A DNA stretch of 64,000 nt from Dechloromonas hankyongensis (GTDB lineage: Bacteria > Pseudomonadota > Gammaproteobacteria > Burkholderiales > Rhodocyclaceae). The position numbers were made by a program, and so were the translations under genes. Below are positions 54,801 to 63,242 of the stretch, piece after piece. The stretch's first letter is position 1. Each line of letters opens with the position of its first letter. Where the stretch lies: positions 1,550,001 through 1,614,000 of the forward strand of contig NZ_JAKLTN010000001.1 in assembly GCF_022012295.1 (NCBI RefSeq), in the 5' to 3' direction. The notes under the pieces were generated by a model. The model was given only the letters and a program-made list of their open reading frames with translations. It was not told the DNA's origin and searched no databases.

Positions 54801-55229
54801 CAAGCGATGTTGAAGAAATGGTTGCCGGCGGCCGAAACCGGACCGGGCCCGGCCGTGCCGCAACACGCCGCGGGCAAGCATGTGACGCCGGTCGATATCG
54901 ACGTGTTGAAGACCTTGGTAGGCAGCGATCCCAAACTGATTCGGGAGCTTTTGCAACTCTTCCAGACCACCGCTGCCCAAACAGCTGTGGAGTTGAAACG
55001 CGCCTGCGCGAGCGGCATGGCCGCGAAGGTCAGTGCGGAGGCGCACAAACTGAAATCCTCTGCCCGTTCCGTGGGCGCCTTCGCGCTCGGTGAGTTGTGT
55101 GCGCAGCTGGAAGCCTCCGCCAATAGCGGCCGGAATGAACAATTATCCGTACTGCTGCCTCGTTTCGAGGAGGAAATGGCGCACGTGGAGACTTATCTCC
55201 AAGTCTGTTTCGCCCATTCGCCGACGTAA
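51894..55229 (+). CDS. Hybrid histidine kinase MASE4-PAS-HisKA-HATPase-REC-REC-Hpt
   Basis: This is a 1111-residue membrane sensor. A MASE4-type seven-helix domain fills about 15-245, then come a coiled coil, PAS (about 320-440), HisKA (H about 472, SHEIRTPMNG), HATPase_c, a degenerate receiver (about 705-830), a functional receiver (Asp about 909 in LLTDLHMPKMDG) and a C-terminal Hpt (His about 1051 in EAHKLKSSARS). This is a full BarA-like phosphorelay. ATG at 51894 was chosen because AGGAGG precedes it; a TTG 24 bases upstream is unlikely. The PAS contains a FixL-like HDSYLANY and IGREV pattern. Its partner is the REC-EAL gene 13 bp downstream. Confidence 0.9.
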   Translation: MAYESSDDSPVFLSTLAAGRNQRRFALAAVLVSAALFLCAVPFAKVPLVPVPAFIPIYESALVINDLITAVFLFGQFGILRSRALFVLACGYLFTAFLTIPHALTFPGLFSATGLLGAGPQTTAWLYTLWHGGFPLYVITYTLLKGKTHATVPSRDFPLSTILSGVAAVLIAVCGITALTTAGHDLLPALMLGNHYTVVGSIVFTMTWVLSIIALAILWRRKPYSVLDVWLMVVLCVWIFDIALSAVLNGGRFDLGFYAGRIYGLLAASSILLVLLLENLVLYIRLAEAHDRARHEAVELERLRVQSDRRAEERTAALEALNHKDEEIRAIVENQVDCVITIDTRGIVRSTNPALERVLGFAAAEVIGHNVSMLMPEPHRSIHDSYLANYLGTGEAQVMGIGREVEGRHKDGRLIPLELAVSQYVVRGERFFVGTLRDIRERKRFIAELTRARADAEQANRAKSDFLAAMSHEIRTPMNGVVGMIDVLHQTSLKGYQVEMADLIRDSAFSLLTIIDDILDFSKIEAGKLEIERAPLAVADVVEKVAGLLDRLAEKKGVELTLFTDPSIPPEILGDALRLRQVLVNLANNAIKFSSGGERSGSVAMRAVLAERDAEKVVIEFQVTDNGIGMDDETMARLFAPFNQADVSTTRRFGGTGLGLAISRHLVELMGGTITVRSTVGTGATFTASIPFATLAAEADTGQAGSAVAGVRCLVVGAASGLAADFAAYLAHGGATVEQAPDLPAAADRAASLAPGLWVCVIVGDDQRPSADALHSIGGTRSDLMLRFVVVGRGTRRRPRAEASGVVQVDRNVLTRRMLLKAVAIAAGRAEEDDVIPQSGKISAPISPPSREEAGRSGRLVLVAEDNETNQKVILQQLHLLGFAADIVGNGHEVLERLPEENYAALLTDLHMPKMDGYQLTTAIRAQEQGTRHLPIIALTANALKEEATHCRSVGMDDYLSKPVQLADLQAMLKKWLPAAETGPGPAVPQHAAGKHVTPVDIDVLKTLVGSDPKLIRELLQLFQTTAAQTAVELKRACASGMAAKVSAEAHKLKSSARSVGAFALGELCAQLEASANSGRNEQLSVLLPRFEEEMAHVETYLQVCFAHSPT

Positions 55230-55242
55230 TCGAGGAATGACC

Positions 55243-56445
55243 ATGATCGACAAATCGGCCATCCGGATTCTCGTTCTCGATGACGAGCCCTTCATGCTCC
55301 AGCTGATTGCCCATATGCTGGCCAGGCAGGGTTTTACCCAGGTGACGACTTGCGATACGGCGCGCGCCGCCCTGGAATGGGTCGGCAGTGCGCAGCGTAC
55401 GCCGGATTTGATCCTGTCCGACCTCAACATGCCGGAAATGGACGGTATCGAGTTTGTCCGCAAATTGGTCGAGCACCATTACGCCGGCAGCCTGATCCTG
55501 GTCAGCGGGGAAGGGGAGCGCTTGCTGCAGACGGCCGAGAAATTGGTCGAAGCGCATCGGATCACGCTGCTCGGCCATCTCAACAAGCCGATTTCTCCGG
55601 ACGGACTGGCCAGACTGCTGGAGAAGTGGCTGCCGCCCGCTCCGAAGGTGCCGCGCCCGACCAAGAAGATTTACGGGGTGGACGAGGTGCGGGCCGCCAT
55701 CGCCAACGGCGAGCTGATCAATTTCTACCAACCCAAAGTGGCCCTGGCCACCGGACGGGTGGTCGGAGTGGAAACCCTGGTCCGCTGGCGCCATCCGGCG
55801 GATGGCCTGGTATTTCCGGACCAGTTCATCGGCGTTGCGGAAGAACACGGCCTGATCGGCGACCTGACGCGCGCCGTGCTCTACGCCGCGTTGGCCCAAG
55901 CCAAGGACTGGCAGGAAGCCGGACTGGAGTTGCGGGTGGCGGTGAACGTGTCGATGGACAACCTGACTTCGCTGGAATTCTCGGGTCTCGTCACCGGGCT
56001 GGTGGCGGCGGCCGGCGTAGCGCCGCAGAAAATCGTGCTGGAGGTCACGGAAAGCCGGCTGATGGGCGACTTGCGAACGCCGCTGGAAATCCTGACCCGC
56101 CTGCGTTTGAAGCGTTTCGGTTTGTCCATAGACGATTTCGGGACCGGACATTCGTCGCTGGTCCAGTTGCGCGACATTCCTTTCAATCAGCTGAAAATTG
56201 ATCAGAGCTTTGTGCATGGCGCCCATGCCAACGAAACGATCCGGGCGATCTATTTGGCCAGCATCGGGCTGGCGAAACAACTGGGCATGGAAGTGGTCGG
56301 CGAAGGGGTCGAGGACCTGGCCGACTGGGATTTCCTGCGTCAAACTGGCTGCGACCTGGCGCAGGGCTATTTCATCGCGCGGCCCATGCCGGCGGCCGAT
56401 CTGCCCAGCTGGATGGCCGAGTGGAAAGCTCCCGGCGCAGGCTAA
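55243..56445 (+). CDS. Response regulator with EAL phosphodiesterase output
   Basis: This 400-residue protein has a receiver domain (about 8-125, phosphoacceptor in LILSDLNMPEMDG near residue 57) and an EAL domain (about 145-395). EAL catalytic residues are present (ETLVRW, VNVSMDNL, EVTES, DDFGTGHSS, LKIDQSF, GEGVED, AQGYFIARP). It should lower c-di-GMP when activated by the upstream kinase. Start at 55243 was chosen for spacing from GAGG; an ATG 6 bases upstream is also in frame. Its stop is 4 bp from the stop of the convergent gene. Confidence 0.9.
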   Translation: MIDKSAIRILVLDDEPFMLQLIAHMLARQGFTQVTTCDTARAALEWVGSAQRTPDLILSDLNMPEMDGIEFVRKLVEHHYAGSLILVSGEGERLLQTAEKLVEAHRITLLGHLNKPISPDGLARLLEKWLPPAPKVPRPTKKIYGVDEVRAAIANGELINFYQPKVALATGRVVGVETLVRWRHPADGLVFPDQFIGVAEEHGLIGDLTRAVLYAALAQAKDWQEAGLELRVAVNVSMDNLTSLEFSGLVTGLVAAAGVAPQKIVLEVTESRLMGDLRTPLEILTRLRLKRFGLSIDDFGTGHSSLVQLRDIPFNQLKIDQSFVHGAHANETIRAIYLASIGLAKQLGMEVVGEGVEDLADWDFLRQTGCDLAQGYFIARPMPAADLPSWMAEWKAPGAG

Positions 56446-56455
56446 CGGCTTAGCC
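56440..56455. repeat. Small hairpin spanning two convergent stop codons
   Basis: GGCTAA (56440-56445) and TTAGCC (56450-56455) form a 6-bp stem with a 4-base loop and contain both stop codons. There is no T-run, so termination strength is doubtful. Confidence 0.35.
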
Positions 56456-57754
56456 GGCGGGGATTGTGGCGGAAACCAGGACCTTGTCGACCCGATTGCG
56501 GTCCATGTCCATCACTTCGAAACGCCAGCCCACCGCTTCGCAATGGTCGGTGGGGGCCGGAATGCGGCCGAGCGTGTGCATGATGAAGCCGCCGAGGGTA
56601 TGGAAGCTGCGCTCGTCTTCCCCGGGCAGGTCGGCCGCGATGGCGAGCGAGGATTTCAGGCGTTCGATGCTGACGTCGCCGTCGACCAGCCACGAGCCGT
56701 CCTCGCGCTGCACGATGTCGCGGTCTTCCGGCGCGGCCGGCACCGATAGTTCGCCGACGATGGCGGACAGGACGTCGGTCAGCGTCACCAGGCCCTCGAC
56801 CTCGCCGTATTCATCGACGATCAGGGCGAACTGGAGGCGGGAGTTGCGAAAATTCTCAAGCAATTGGGTGGTCGTCACCGATTCCGGGACGTAGAGCGGC
56901 GGCAGCAGGACGGCCTCGACATCCGCCGCGGTGATGCAATGGCCGGGCACTGCTTTCCGGAGCAGGTCGCCGGTCTGCAGGACGCCGAGTATGTGTTCCA
57001 GGCCGTCGCGGCATACGACGACCCGGGAGAACTCAGTGTCGACGATCTGGCGGCGCATGTTTTCCTCGTCGTCGGCGAGGTCGATGACGAACATGTCGCG
57101 GCGGGGCGTCATGATGGCGGCGATGCGCTGCTCGTCGAGGCGCAGCACGTTGGCGACGATCTCCTGCTCGCTTTCGTGGAAGACGCCGGCTTCGGCACCT
57201 TGCTCCATCAGCACCTTGATCTCGTCGTCGGTGACCGGCGGCTCCTCCTTGCGGCGGGCGCCGAGCAGGCTCAGGATGGCGGTGCACGACGACGACAGGA
57301 CAACCACGAGCGGATGGGCGATCCTGGCCAGGACCATCATCGGGCGGGAAATCAGCGAGGCGATGCCTTCCGGTGCCAGCATGGCCAGCCGCTTCGGCAC
57401 CAGTTCGCCGACCACCACCGAGAAATAGGTCAGCGCGACCACGGTGATGGCCAGCGCCACGGATCGGGCATGGGGGGCGAGGAGCGGCACGGCGGCCAGC
57501 ATGTCGGCCAACGGGTCGGCCACCGCGGCTTCGCCGATGGCGCCGCTCAGGATGCCGACCGACGTGATGCCGACCTGGATGGTGGACAGGAAACTGGACG
57601 GTTCGTGCTGCAGCGCAAGCGCCGCCTGCGCGCCCGGGCTGCCGTCATCGGCCAGCGTCTGCAGTCGGGCCTTGCGGGACGACACCACGGCAATTTCCGA
57701 CATGGCGAAGACGCCATTGATGAGGATTAGTACGAGGAGTAGCGCTATGTCCAT
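56450..57754 (-). CDS. HlyC/CorC-type membrane protein (DUF21, CBS, CorC_HlyC)
   Basis: This is a 434-residue CNNM-like membrane protein. An N-terminal DUF21 domain with about four helices (about 1-190, starting MDIALLLVLILINGVFAMSE) is followed by two CBS domains (about 205-340, MTPRRDMFVIDL) and a C-terminal CorC_HlyC domain (about 350-430, RED-x-SWLVDGDVS). The family is linked to magnesium/cobalt homeostasis; old hemolysin labels are not supported by function. The start at 57754 begins the first membrane helix. It is monocistronic and convergent with the REC-EAL gene. Confidence 0.88.
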   Translation of the reverse strand: MDIALLLVLILINGVFAMSEIAVVSSRKARLQTLADDGSPGAQAALALQHEPSSFLSTIQVGITSVGILSGAIGEAAVADPLADMLAAVPLLAPHARSVALAITVVALTYFSVVVGELVPKRLAMLAPEGIASLISRPMMVLARIAHPLVVVLSSSCTAILSLLGARRKEEPPVTDDEIKVLMEQGAEAGVFHESEQEIVANVLRLDEQRIAAIMTPRRDMFVIDLADDEENMRRQIVDTEFSRVVVCRDGLEHILGVLQTGDLLRKAVPGHCITAADVEAVLLPPLYVPESVTTTQLLENFRNSRLQFALIVDEYGEVEGLVTLTDVLSAIVGELSVPAAPEDRDIVQREDGSWLVDGDVSIERLKSSLAIAADLPGEDERSFHTLGGFIMHTLGRIPAPTDHCEAVGWRFEVMDMDRNRVDKVLVSATIPAG

Positions 57755-57914
57755 GGGTGAAGCCCACCTGCACCCAACGGTGCTCGGCTTCGGTGTTGAA
57801 ATGCCGTGGATTGTAGCAGGCGCCTTTCCCGGCGCCGGACCGACGGCGGATGGAGCCGAACGGCCTTGACGCCCGGCTCGAAAAAGGCCAGGCGGTCGCA
57901 AAGGGCGTCCGCTG

Positions 57915-58733
57915 TCACTTTACGGCGATGACAACGTGGGCCTGGATCTTGCCATCGACGGCTCCGACGCCGAAGCGTCCGGCAATCGCTGCCGCCGCGA
58001 CCTCGGTGGCTTCGCCCAGGCGCGAAGCATCGCGGGCCTCGATCTCGTTCCTCAAGGGCGTTCCCTGGCAGTAGGCAATCGCCGGGATGCGGCCAGAGGC
58101 GGCACGGCTGCGCGCGGCGACGGTGTGGAACTGGGGCGGGCGGCTGAATCCGGCCGTCGCCAAATCCCGCTCGATGATCTGGCGGTCGTGGTAGCCGTGC
58201 GGCGTACGCGCCAGGAAATGCGGCGGATTTTCCGGGAAGATGGCTTCCAGGGCCGTCGTCACGACGTCGGCAAATTCGTTGTCGGCGATCCGGTCCCACA
58301 CATTGAAAATGAACACGCCGCCCGACCTGAGCACCCGGCGCACCTCGGCGAAGGCTGCGGACTTTTCGGGAAAGAACATGGCGCCGAACTGGCAGACCAC
58401 GGCATCGAATGATTCGGCGGCGAAGGGCAACTGCATCGCGTCCGCCTGACGCCAGGCGACGGGACGCTGCGTGCCCACGCTCAAGGCATGATCGAGCATG
58501 GCCTGGTTCAAGTCCGTGGCGACGATGGTGACGGTGTCCGGCAAGGCAGCAGCCAGAGCGCGTGTCACCACGCCGGTGCCGGCCGCGATTTCGAGTATGC
58601 GGGAAGGCGCCTCCATGTCGAGCCGCCCCACCAAGTCGCCGGCATAGGGTTCGAAAATGAGCGGCACCAGATAGCTGTCGTAGAGGCGTGGAATGGAACC
58701 CGCAAAGCGCTTGTCTTCGTCAATATCAGGCAT
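57915..58733 (-). CDS. Class I SAM-dependent methyltransferase
   Basis: This is a 272-residue cytosolic protein with the Rossmann methyltransferase fold. Motif I ILEIAAGTGVVTRAL is at about 46-60, the acidic loop ATDLNQAMLDHA at about 72-83, motif for AdoMet adenine binding RQADAMQLPF at about 97-106, and motif IV FDAVVCQFGAMFF at about 112-124. The start at 58733 has GGAGG 7 bases upstream. It resembles UbiE-like small-molecule methyltransferases, but the substrate cannot be told from sequence or neighbours. Confidence 0.85.
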   Translation of the reverse strand: MPDIDEDKRFAGSIPRLYDSYLVPLIFEPYAGDLVGRLDMEAPSRILEIAAGTGVVTRALAAALPDTVTIVATDLNQAMLDHALSVGTQRPVAWRQADAMQLPFAAESFDAVVCQFGAMFFPEKSAAFAEVRRVLRSGGVFIFNVWDRIADNEFADVVTTALEAIFPENPPHFLARTPHGYHDRQIIERDLATAGFSRPPQFHTVAARSRAASGRIPAIAYCQGTPLRNEIEARDASRLGEATEVAAAAIAGRFGVGAVDGKIQAHVVIAVK

Positions 58734-58891
58734 GGATGGCCTCCGCTTCGCCATATTCACAATCCAATAGACAAGTCGGGCAAGGAATCGGTTTTGGCGA
58801 ATTGCTGCATGTGGAGCGCAGGCCGCGGTCTACCATCAGGTCAGGCAGCCGCTTGGGCTATAGTGGTTTCCTTTGTCCTCACGAAGCATGC

Positions 58892-59314
58892 ATGCGACTC
58901 CTTGCCTTCCTGGCGGCTCTCGCCATTTTGCCGGGTGCCGCCTACGCCAAGCCGGCCTTTACCGGACCGGACTTCAGCGGTACCTACGACTGCACCGGGC
59001 AGGACAGCCACGAGGGGCCCTATACCGGCGTCGTAACGCTGGCGCGGGTCGACAGCCAGAGCACCGGACCCCACGGCGCGTATGCATTCAAGCTGGAAGT
59101 TCCGGGTTATGGCAGCTATCCCGGCCATGCCGCGTCACGGGGCAAGACCATGGCGATTCATTTCGCCAACACCGACCCGGCCCCCAAGGATTTCGGGACC
59201 GGAATCGCCTCGTTTGCCAGGGCCAAATCGGGCAAGTGGTCTTTCGCCAAGTATTACTACGAACCCGAATTCAAGGGCGGCAATTTCGGGACCGAGGTGT
59301 GCACGCAACGCTAA
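58892..59314 (+). CDS. Small secreted hypothetical protein
   Basis: This 140-residue protein has a signal peptide (MRLLAFLAALAILPGAAYA) and a mature part rich in Gly, Tyr and Lys. It has two cysteines (YDCTGQD near residue 33 and EVCTQR at the C-terminus) that could pair. I do not recognise the family. The pattern FSGTYDCTGQDSHEGPYTG suggests a small beta-sheet periplasmic domain. No strong ribosome binding site is seen before the ATG. It is divergent from the methyltransferase gene. Confidence 0.65.
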   Translation: MRLLAFLAALAILPGAAYAKPAFTGPDFSGTYDCTGQDSHEGPYTGVVTLARVDSQSTGPHGAYAFKLEVPGYGSYPGHAASRGKTMAIHFANTDPAPKDFGTGIASFARAKSGKWSFAKYYYEPEFKGGNFGTEVCTQR

Positions 59315-59375
59315 ACGGGCAGCTTGGCAGGCAGCCGCTCTGCGGCGCACTTCTGGCTGTTTTTTTCCAATCAGG

Positions 59376-60305
59376 TCACCCGCCCGAGACGGTCTTGAAG
59401 GTCTGCCGGTAGATAGGCAGGCGCGGTCCGCCAATGGCTACCGCCCGTTCCGCGGCTTCGCGGGCGGCCGGCTGGTTTCCCCGTTCGTGCAGGGTCTGGG
59501 CGAGGTTGTTCCAGGCGTCGCCGGATGCCGGATGCTCGTCAACCGCTTGACGGAAGGCGGCTTCGGCTGCGGCCAAGTCACCTCGCCGGTAGGCAGCATT
59601 CCCGATTCCGATGCGGGCGAGAAGATTGCCCGGCCAGGTCTTCAAGGCAGTACCGTAGGCTTTCTCGGCGGCTTCCGGGACGACGCGCTCCAGTGCGACC
59701 GCCGCCGCCACGTAGTCGGTTTCATTGGCGGCGGCCGGAAGCTGCTCGGGGGGCAGAGCGACAAACGCCCAGCGCCCGGCTTTCGCCCAACTGCGGTCGA
59801 AAGCTCCAAGGTCCATGACGAGGCGCTTCTCGACGCCGGAGCGCAGTATCACCTGTCCGGCGGGCAGGTCGTAACCTACCGCCACCGCGTAGTGCCACTG
59901 GGGCGCCCAGTCGAAGCGCAAATTCTGCAACACCACCACCGGATGCCCCGCTGCCAGTTCCTTCAGCAGCGCCTGCGGCTCGGGAGCAAGGCGGTAAGGA
60001 ATGGCGCCCGCGCGGCGAACGGCCGCCAGCATTTCGGGCTGCAGGCTGCCTTGCCGGGCAGGGATATAGACCTCATCCCGTAATTGGTCCGGGCTACGCC
60101 GGATGCCGACGCTCGCCAAGGCCGTGGCCAAGGCTGCCGGGCCGCACTGGTAGGCTTCCTGCGGATGGAAAGGCACATCCTGCCTTTCCGCCCGTTCGGG
60201 AAGCGAATCACGAGGTGCGGTATCCCAGCCGGCCGGCGGGAGACCCGCACACGCTGCCAGGGCCAGAACCGCGGCGGCACTCAGGCAGCGTGAGAGGAGT
60301 CCCAC
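59376..60305 (-). CDS. PA2778-family lipoprotein cysteine peptidase with TPR repeats
   Basis: This 309-residue protein has a lipobox (LALAAC, C19), a C39-like cysteine peptidase domain (about 40-185, nucleophile C54 in QCGPAALA, His138 in QWHYAVAVGYD) and TPR repeats (about 205-300). It matches the PA2778-type proteins found beside PA2779-type membrane proteins. It is likely anchored at the periplasmic side of a membrane. It starts 1 bp after the upstream partner gene, so the two should be co-translated. The natural substrate is unknown. Confidence 0.82.
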   Translation of the reverse strand: MGLLSRCLSAAAVLALAACAGLPPAGWDTAPRDSLPERAERQDVPFHPQEAYQCGPAALATALASVGIRRSPDQLRDEVYIPARQGSLQPEMLAAVRRAGAIPYRLAPEPQALLKELAAGHPVVVLQNLRFDWAPQWHYAVAVGYDLPAGQVILRSGVEKRLVMDLGAFDRSWAKAGRWAFVALPPEQLPAAANETDYVAAAVALERVVPEAAEKAYGTALKTWPGNLLARIGIGNAAYRRGDLAAAEAAFRQAVDEHPASGDAWNNLAQTLHERGNQPAAREAAERAVAIGGPRLPIYRQTFKTVSGG

Positions 60306-60306
60306 A

Positions 60307-60663
60307 TCAGACGAGGATGACTATCAGGATGGCAACGAGCACGATGAGTATCCATTCCGTAGTAGTGATATTGCCCCCCGCCGGCATCGCATCGATGCGT
60401 TGGGCAAGGGCATGGATTTCCTGCTGATCGAGGGCCGCCACGCGCTGGGCGGCAAAGACCCCGCCGACACCCATGGCCTGCAGCCGATCCTTGACGGTGG
60501 CCTGTTCGAGGAAGTGCTGCACCTTGGCTCGCTCGGCATCAGCGGACTCCTGGGAGGCTGCTTCCGGGGTGGTCACCAGTTCGGCGCGCACGAGAGGGGT
60601 GTGGAAACCGACAGCCAGCGCAAGCAGGGCCGTCTGGACGAAGCGAACAGAAGTTTTCTTCAT
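60307..60663 (-). CDS. PA2779-family small membrane protein
   Basis: This 118-residue protein has a signal peptide (MKKTSVRFVQ...VRA), a helical polar middle (about 32-90, QESADAERAKVQHFLEQATV, LQAMGV) and a C-terminal membrane helix (about 98-118, TEWILIVLVAILIVILV). The PA2779 family always neighbours the C39-like lipoprotein found next to it here. The start at 60663 has AGGAGAAG upstream. Function is unknown; a complex with the peptidase is likely. Confidence 0.8.
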   Translation of the reverse strand: MKKTSVRFVQTALLALAVGFHTPLVRAELVTTPEAASQESADAERAKVQHFLEQATVKDRLQAMGVGGVFAAQRVAALDQQEIHALAQRIDAMPAGGNITTTEWILIVLVAILIVILV

Positions 60664-60780
60664 CTTCTTCTCCTGAGGTTGCGACGTATTTTTTCGACAT
60701 CGCCCTGTCAAAAAAAATTCCGTTGAATTTTTGTGGAAGACCCGGGGCGCTTCGCGACCGCTGGCGTCGGTGCGCCGACG

Positions 60781-61938
60781 CTAGCGTGCACTCGCCGACG
60801 AATAGTCGTGCACCACGATGCCTTCCGAGCGCGCCACTTTCTCCCGTTCCCATGGTTTCTCGCGCAACGCCAGGTGCGTATCGGCGAGTCCGGCGGCCCA
60901 GCGCTCGGCGACGCGGCCGGCGGTGAATTCGATGTCCTTGTTGTGATCCTCGCCGGCCAGGCGCGGCACCTGCAAATAGACGAGGTGGAAGACGCTGCCG
61001 CACCCCAGGCGGGCCAGATCGCGCAAGGGCGATTGCGCGTCCGTTTTGGCCAGTTCGTAGCTGAGCAGATTGACCGCATGGCGCAGCTGATGCAGTTCCT
61101 GCTCGATGGCAATCAGCGATTCGGCCCGGCTCAGGTACTGGATCTCCTTGCTGCGGCGCAGGACATCGCTCAGGGTTTGCGGCGGGATATCGTTTTGCTG
61201 CCACAGCATGGCGAACAGGCACAGCGAGTGGATGCGCGGCTGGTGCAGGATCCAGTCGAGCGGCGTGTTCGAGTAGAGGCCGCCGTCCCAGTACAGGCGG
61301 CCGTCGATCTCCACCGGCGGAAAGGCCGGGGGCAGGGCGCCGCTGGCCAGGATGTGCTCGATCCCGATGCGGCAATGCTGCGAATCGAAATAACGGATCT
61401 GCGCGCTCTCGACATCGACCGCGCCGACCGACAGGCGCACCGGCGAGTCGGCGAGGTAATCGAAATCGACCAGTTCGAGCAGGGTTTCGCGGAGCGGGGC
61501 GACGTCATAGAAACTGGCATCGGTCGGCGCGCCGGCCAGGCCCCAGGCAAATGCGGCATTGGTCCGGGGCTGGAAAAAGCCGGGCAGGCCGAAGGCCATG
61601 GTGTGCAGGCTGCGCAGCATGCTGCCCAAGCCGTTGCCCAGCAGCTGGCCGGCTTCGTCGGGCAGCGACCAGCCGGCGGCCAGGCCGGTCTCCGGCCGCG
61701 CCATGCGATTCCAGAAAGCCTTGATCCGTTCGAGGCGTCTATTTGGCGGGTTGCCAGCGATCAATGCCGCATTGATCGCGCCGATCGAGGTGCCGACCAC
61801 CCAGTCCGGCTGCCGGCCGCTGGCCTCGAATGCCTCGTAAACGCCGGCCTGGTAGGCGCCGAGCGCCCCGCCGCCCTGGAAGACGAGGATGCTGCGTTGC
61901 GGTTCGATGATGCGGGCTGTCTTGTGGGCGGCAGGCAT
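60781..61938 (-). CDS. Patatin-like phospholipase
   Basis: This is a 385-residue serine lipase of the patatin family, without a signal peptide. The oxyanion loop GGGALGAYQAG is at about 22-32, the nucleophile elbow GTSIG at 49-53 (S51), and the catalytic dyad Asp in WDGGLYSNTP at about 217. A C-terminal extension (about 250-385) matches the DUF3734 region common in such proteins. The following - strand gene begins 117 bp away and the upstream gene is nrsF. It probably acts on phospholipids or polyhydroxyalkanoate-type esters; substrate not determined. Confidence 0.87.
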   Translation of the reverse strand: MPAAHKTARIIEPQRSILVFQGGGALGAYQAGVYEAFEASGRQPDWVVGTSIGAINAALIAGNPPNRRLERIKAFWNRMARPETGLAAGWSLPDEAGQLLGNGLGSMLRSLHTMAFGLPGFFQPRTNAAFAWGLAGAPTDASFYDVAPLRETLLELVDFDYLADSPVRLSVGAVDVESAQIRYFDSQHCRIGIEHILASGALPPAFPPVEIDGRLYWDGGLYSNTPLDWILHQPRIHSLCLFAMLWQQNDIPPQTLSDVLRRSKEIQYLSRAESLIAIEQELHQLRHAVNLLSYELAKTDAQSPLRDLARLGCGSVFHLVYLQVPRLAGEDHNKDIEFTAGRVAERWAAGLADTHLALREKPWEREKVARSEGIVVHDYSSASAR

Positions 61939-61959
61939 GGCACATTCCCCCGATGATGG

Positions 61960-62601
61960 CTACCAGCGCAGGATCTTGTCACCCAGCAGGGCGCCGATTC
62001 CGGCCGGAATCAGCGTACCCAGCAGGTACCAGAAGCCGACGAAGGGGGCGCCCATTTCCGGGCAGTGCAGGCAATAGACGACGGCGGCAACAGCGCCTGA
62101 CAGCAGGCCGGCGGCAAAACCGGCCAGCCGCAGCCGGGTCGGTGCCAGGTTCTTCATGGCGCGCATCACGGCGGCGAAGACCGGGATCGAGAGCAGGGCG
62201 ATCAACAAGGGGCAGGTTTTCCAGGTGTCGCCGAAGAACAGCTTGGAGCGCTCCAGGGGTTCAGCCTCGATCAAGGCAAAGGCGGCGATGCCCCAGATAC
62301 CGAGAACCGGCAGGCCGAGCGCCACCGGCACCCAATCGATTTTGGCGCCCGGGCGCGACAGGCGCAGGGCGGCAAACAGCCCAGCCGCGGCCAGAGAGGC
62401 GACAAATCCGATCTTGACCCAGAACATCGGCAGCAGAATCGCTTGCGCGAGGTCGTGGCGAATCTGCAGCAGCAGAAGCATGAGCAGGCCGGCACCCAGC
62501 GCGCCCCAGCCGATGGATGCCATATAGCGTTGGGCGGCTGGGGGGCCATCGACGGCAACGGCGCCGCTGGCCAGCATGGTGATCAGGTCATCAGTTTTCA
62601 T
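61960..62601 (-). CDS. nrsF: Anti-sigma factor NrsF-like (DUF1109)
   Basis: This is a 213-residue integral membrane protein with six predicted helices, of the DUF1109/NrsF family. These proteins hold SigF-type ECF sigma factors at the membrane until a redox signal releases them. Two cysteines in [10 protein letters not shown] (about residues 176-181) are candidate redox sensors. Its ATG overlaps the sigF stop (ATGA), so sigma and anti-sigma are made together. Confidence 0.87.
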   Translation of the reverse strand: MKTDDLITMLASGAVAVDGPPAAQRYMASIGWGALGAGLLMLLLLQIRHDLAQAILLPMFWVKIGFVASLAAAGLFAALRLSRPGAKIDWVPVALGLPVLGIWGIAAFALIEAEPLERSKLFFGDTWKTCPLLIALLSIPVFAAVMRAMKNLAPTRLRLAGFAAGLLSGAVAAVVYCLHCPEMGAPFVGFWYLLGTLIPAGIGALLGDKILRW

Positions 62602-63170
62602 AGGACACCTCTAATCTTGGCGGCGAGCGCTTTCAAGCCACGATGGACGCCGACCTTCACCGCCGATTCCGACATCCCGCTCAGATCGGCTGCTTCCTTC
62701 ACCGACAAGCCTTCCAGCTTGGTGTGCACAATCGGCAGGCGCAGTTGATCGGGCAAGTCGTCGAGCAGCTTGCTCAGGTCCCGCCGCGCTTCGGCCGCCT
62801 CTGAATCGGCCGTGGTGAATAGTTCCATTTCGTCGTCCAACGGATCGTTCAACTGCTCATGCACCGCCCGCCGCCGGAGCAGATCGACCAGCTTGTAGCG
62901 GGCGATGGCTTGCGCCCAGGCCGACAAGGGCTGCTCAGGGTCATAGGTATGGCGCTGGTTATGCACGGCGAGGAGCGACTCCTGCACTAAATCCTCTATC
63001 TCGTCTGGCAAGCCGCTCAGGCGTCGTCTCAGGAAGGCGCGCAGATGCGCGCTCAATTCCGTCAAGAACGCCTGGTAGGCGGCATTGTCGCCGGCAAGAC
63101 CCCGTACCAGAAGTCCTCTCAGGCGATCTTCCTTGGCACGAAACCCTGCTTCTCTGTTTATTCGTTGCAT
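62598..63170 (-). CDS. sigF: ECF sigma factor SigF-like
   Basis: This 190-residue sigma factor has region 2 (about 35-100, [41 protein letters not shown]) and region 4 (about 130-185, [28 protein letters not shown]). It is coupled to nrsF by ATGA. The ATG at 63170 lies inside the spacer of a GTAACC-N16-CGAA promoter match. If that promoter is used, translation must start further in, perhaps at a CTG at 63122 preceded by AAGGAAG. The called start is therefore uncertain; the rest of the gene is not. Confidence 0.88.
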   Translation of the reverse strand: MQRINREAGFRAKEDRLRGLLVRGLAGDNAAYQAFLTELSAHLRAFLRRRLSGLPDEIEDLVQESLLAVHNQRHTYDPEQPLSAWAQAIARYKLVDLLRRRAVHEQLNDPLDDEMELFTTADSEAAEARRDLSKLLDDLPDQLRLPIVHTKLEGLSVKEAADLSGMSESAVKVGVHRGLKALAAKIRGVL

Positions 63171-63186
63171 CGGGGCCTTTGGTTAC
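63161..63186 (-). promoter_or_regulatory. Candidate SigF autoregulatory promoter of sigF-nrsF
   Basis: On the - strand GTAACC (63186-63181), 16 bases and CGAA (63164-63161) form an exact match to the -35/-10 motif recalled for SigF of Caulobacter. An identical motif faces the other way 79 bp to the right. The -10 lies within the first codons of the called sigF gene. Confidence 0.7.
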
Positions 63187-63242
63187 ATCAGCCGGAAAAA
63201 ATACCGGCCGATGTGTTGGGAAAAGAAATTTTGCCTGAGCTT

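Noticed and set aside
60725..60785. GC-rich inverted repeat near the end of the patatin gene (GCGTCGG / CCGACGC)
   Set aside because: It overlaps the gene end region and has no T-run on either side, so I do not call it a terminator.
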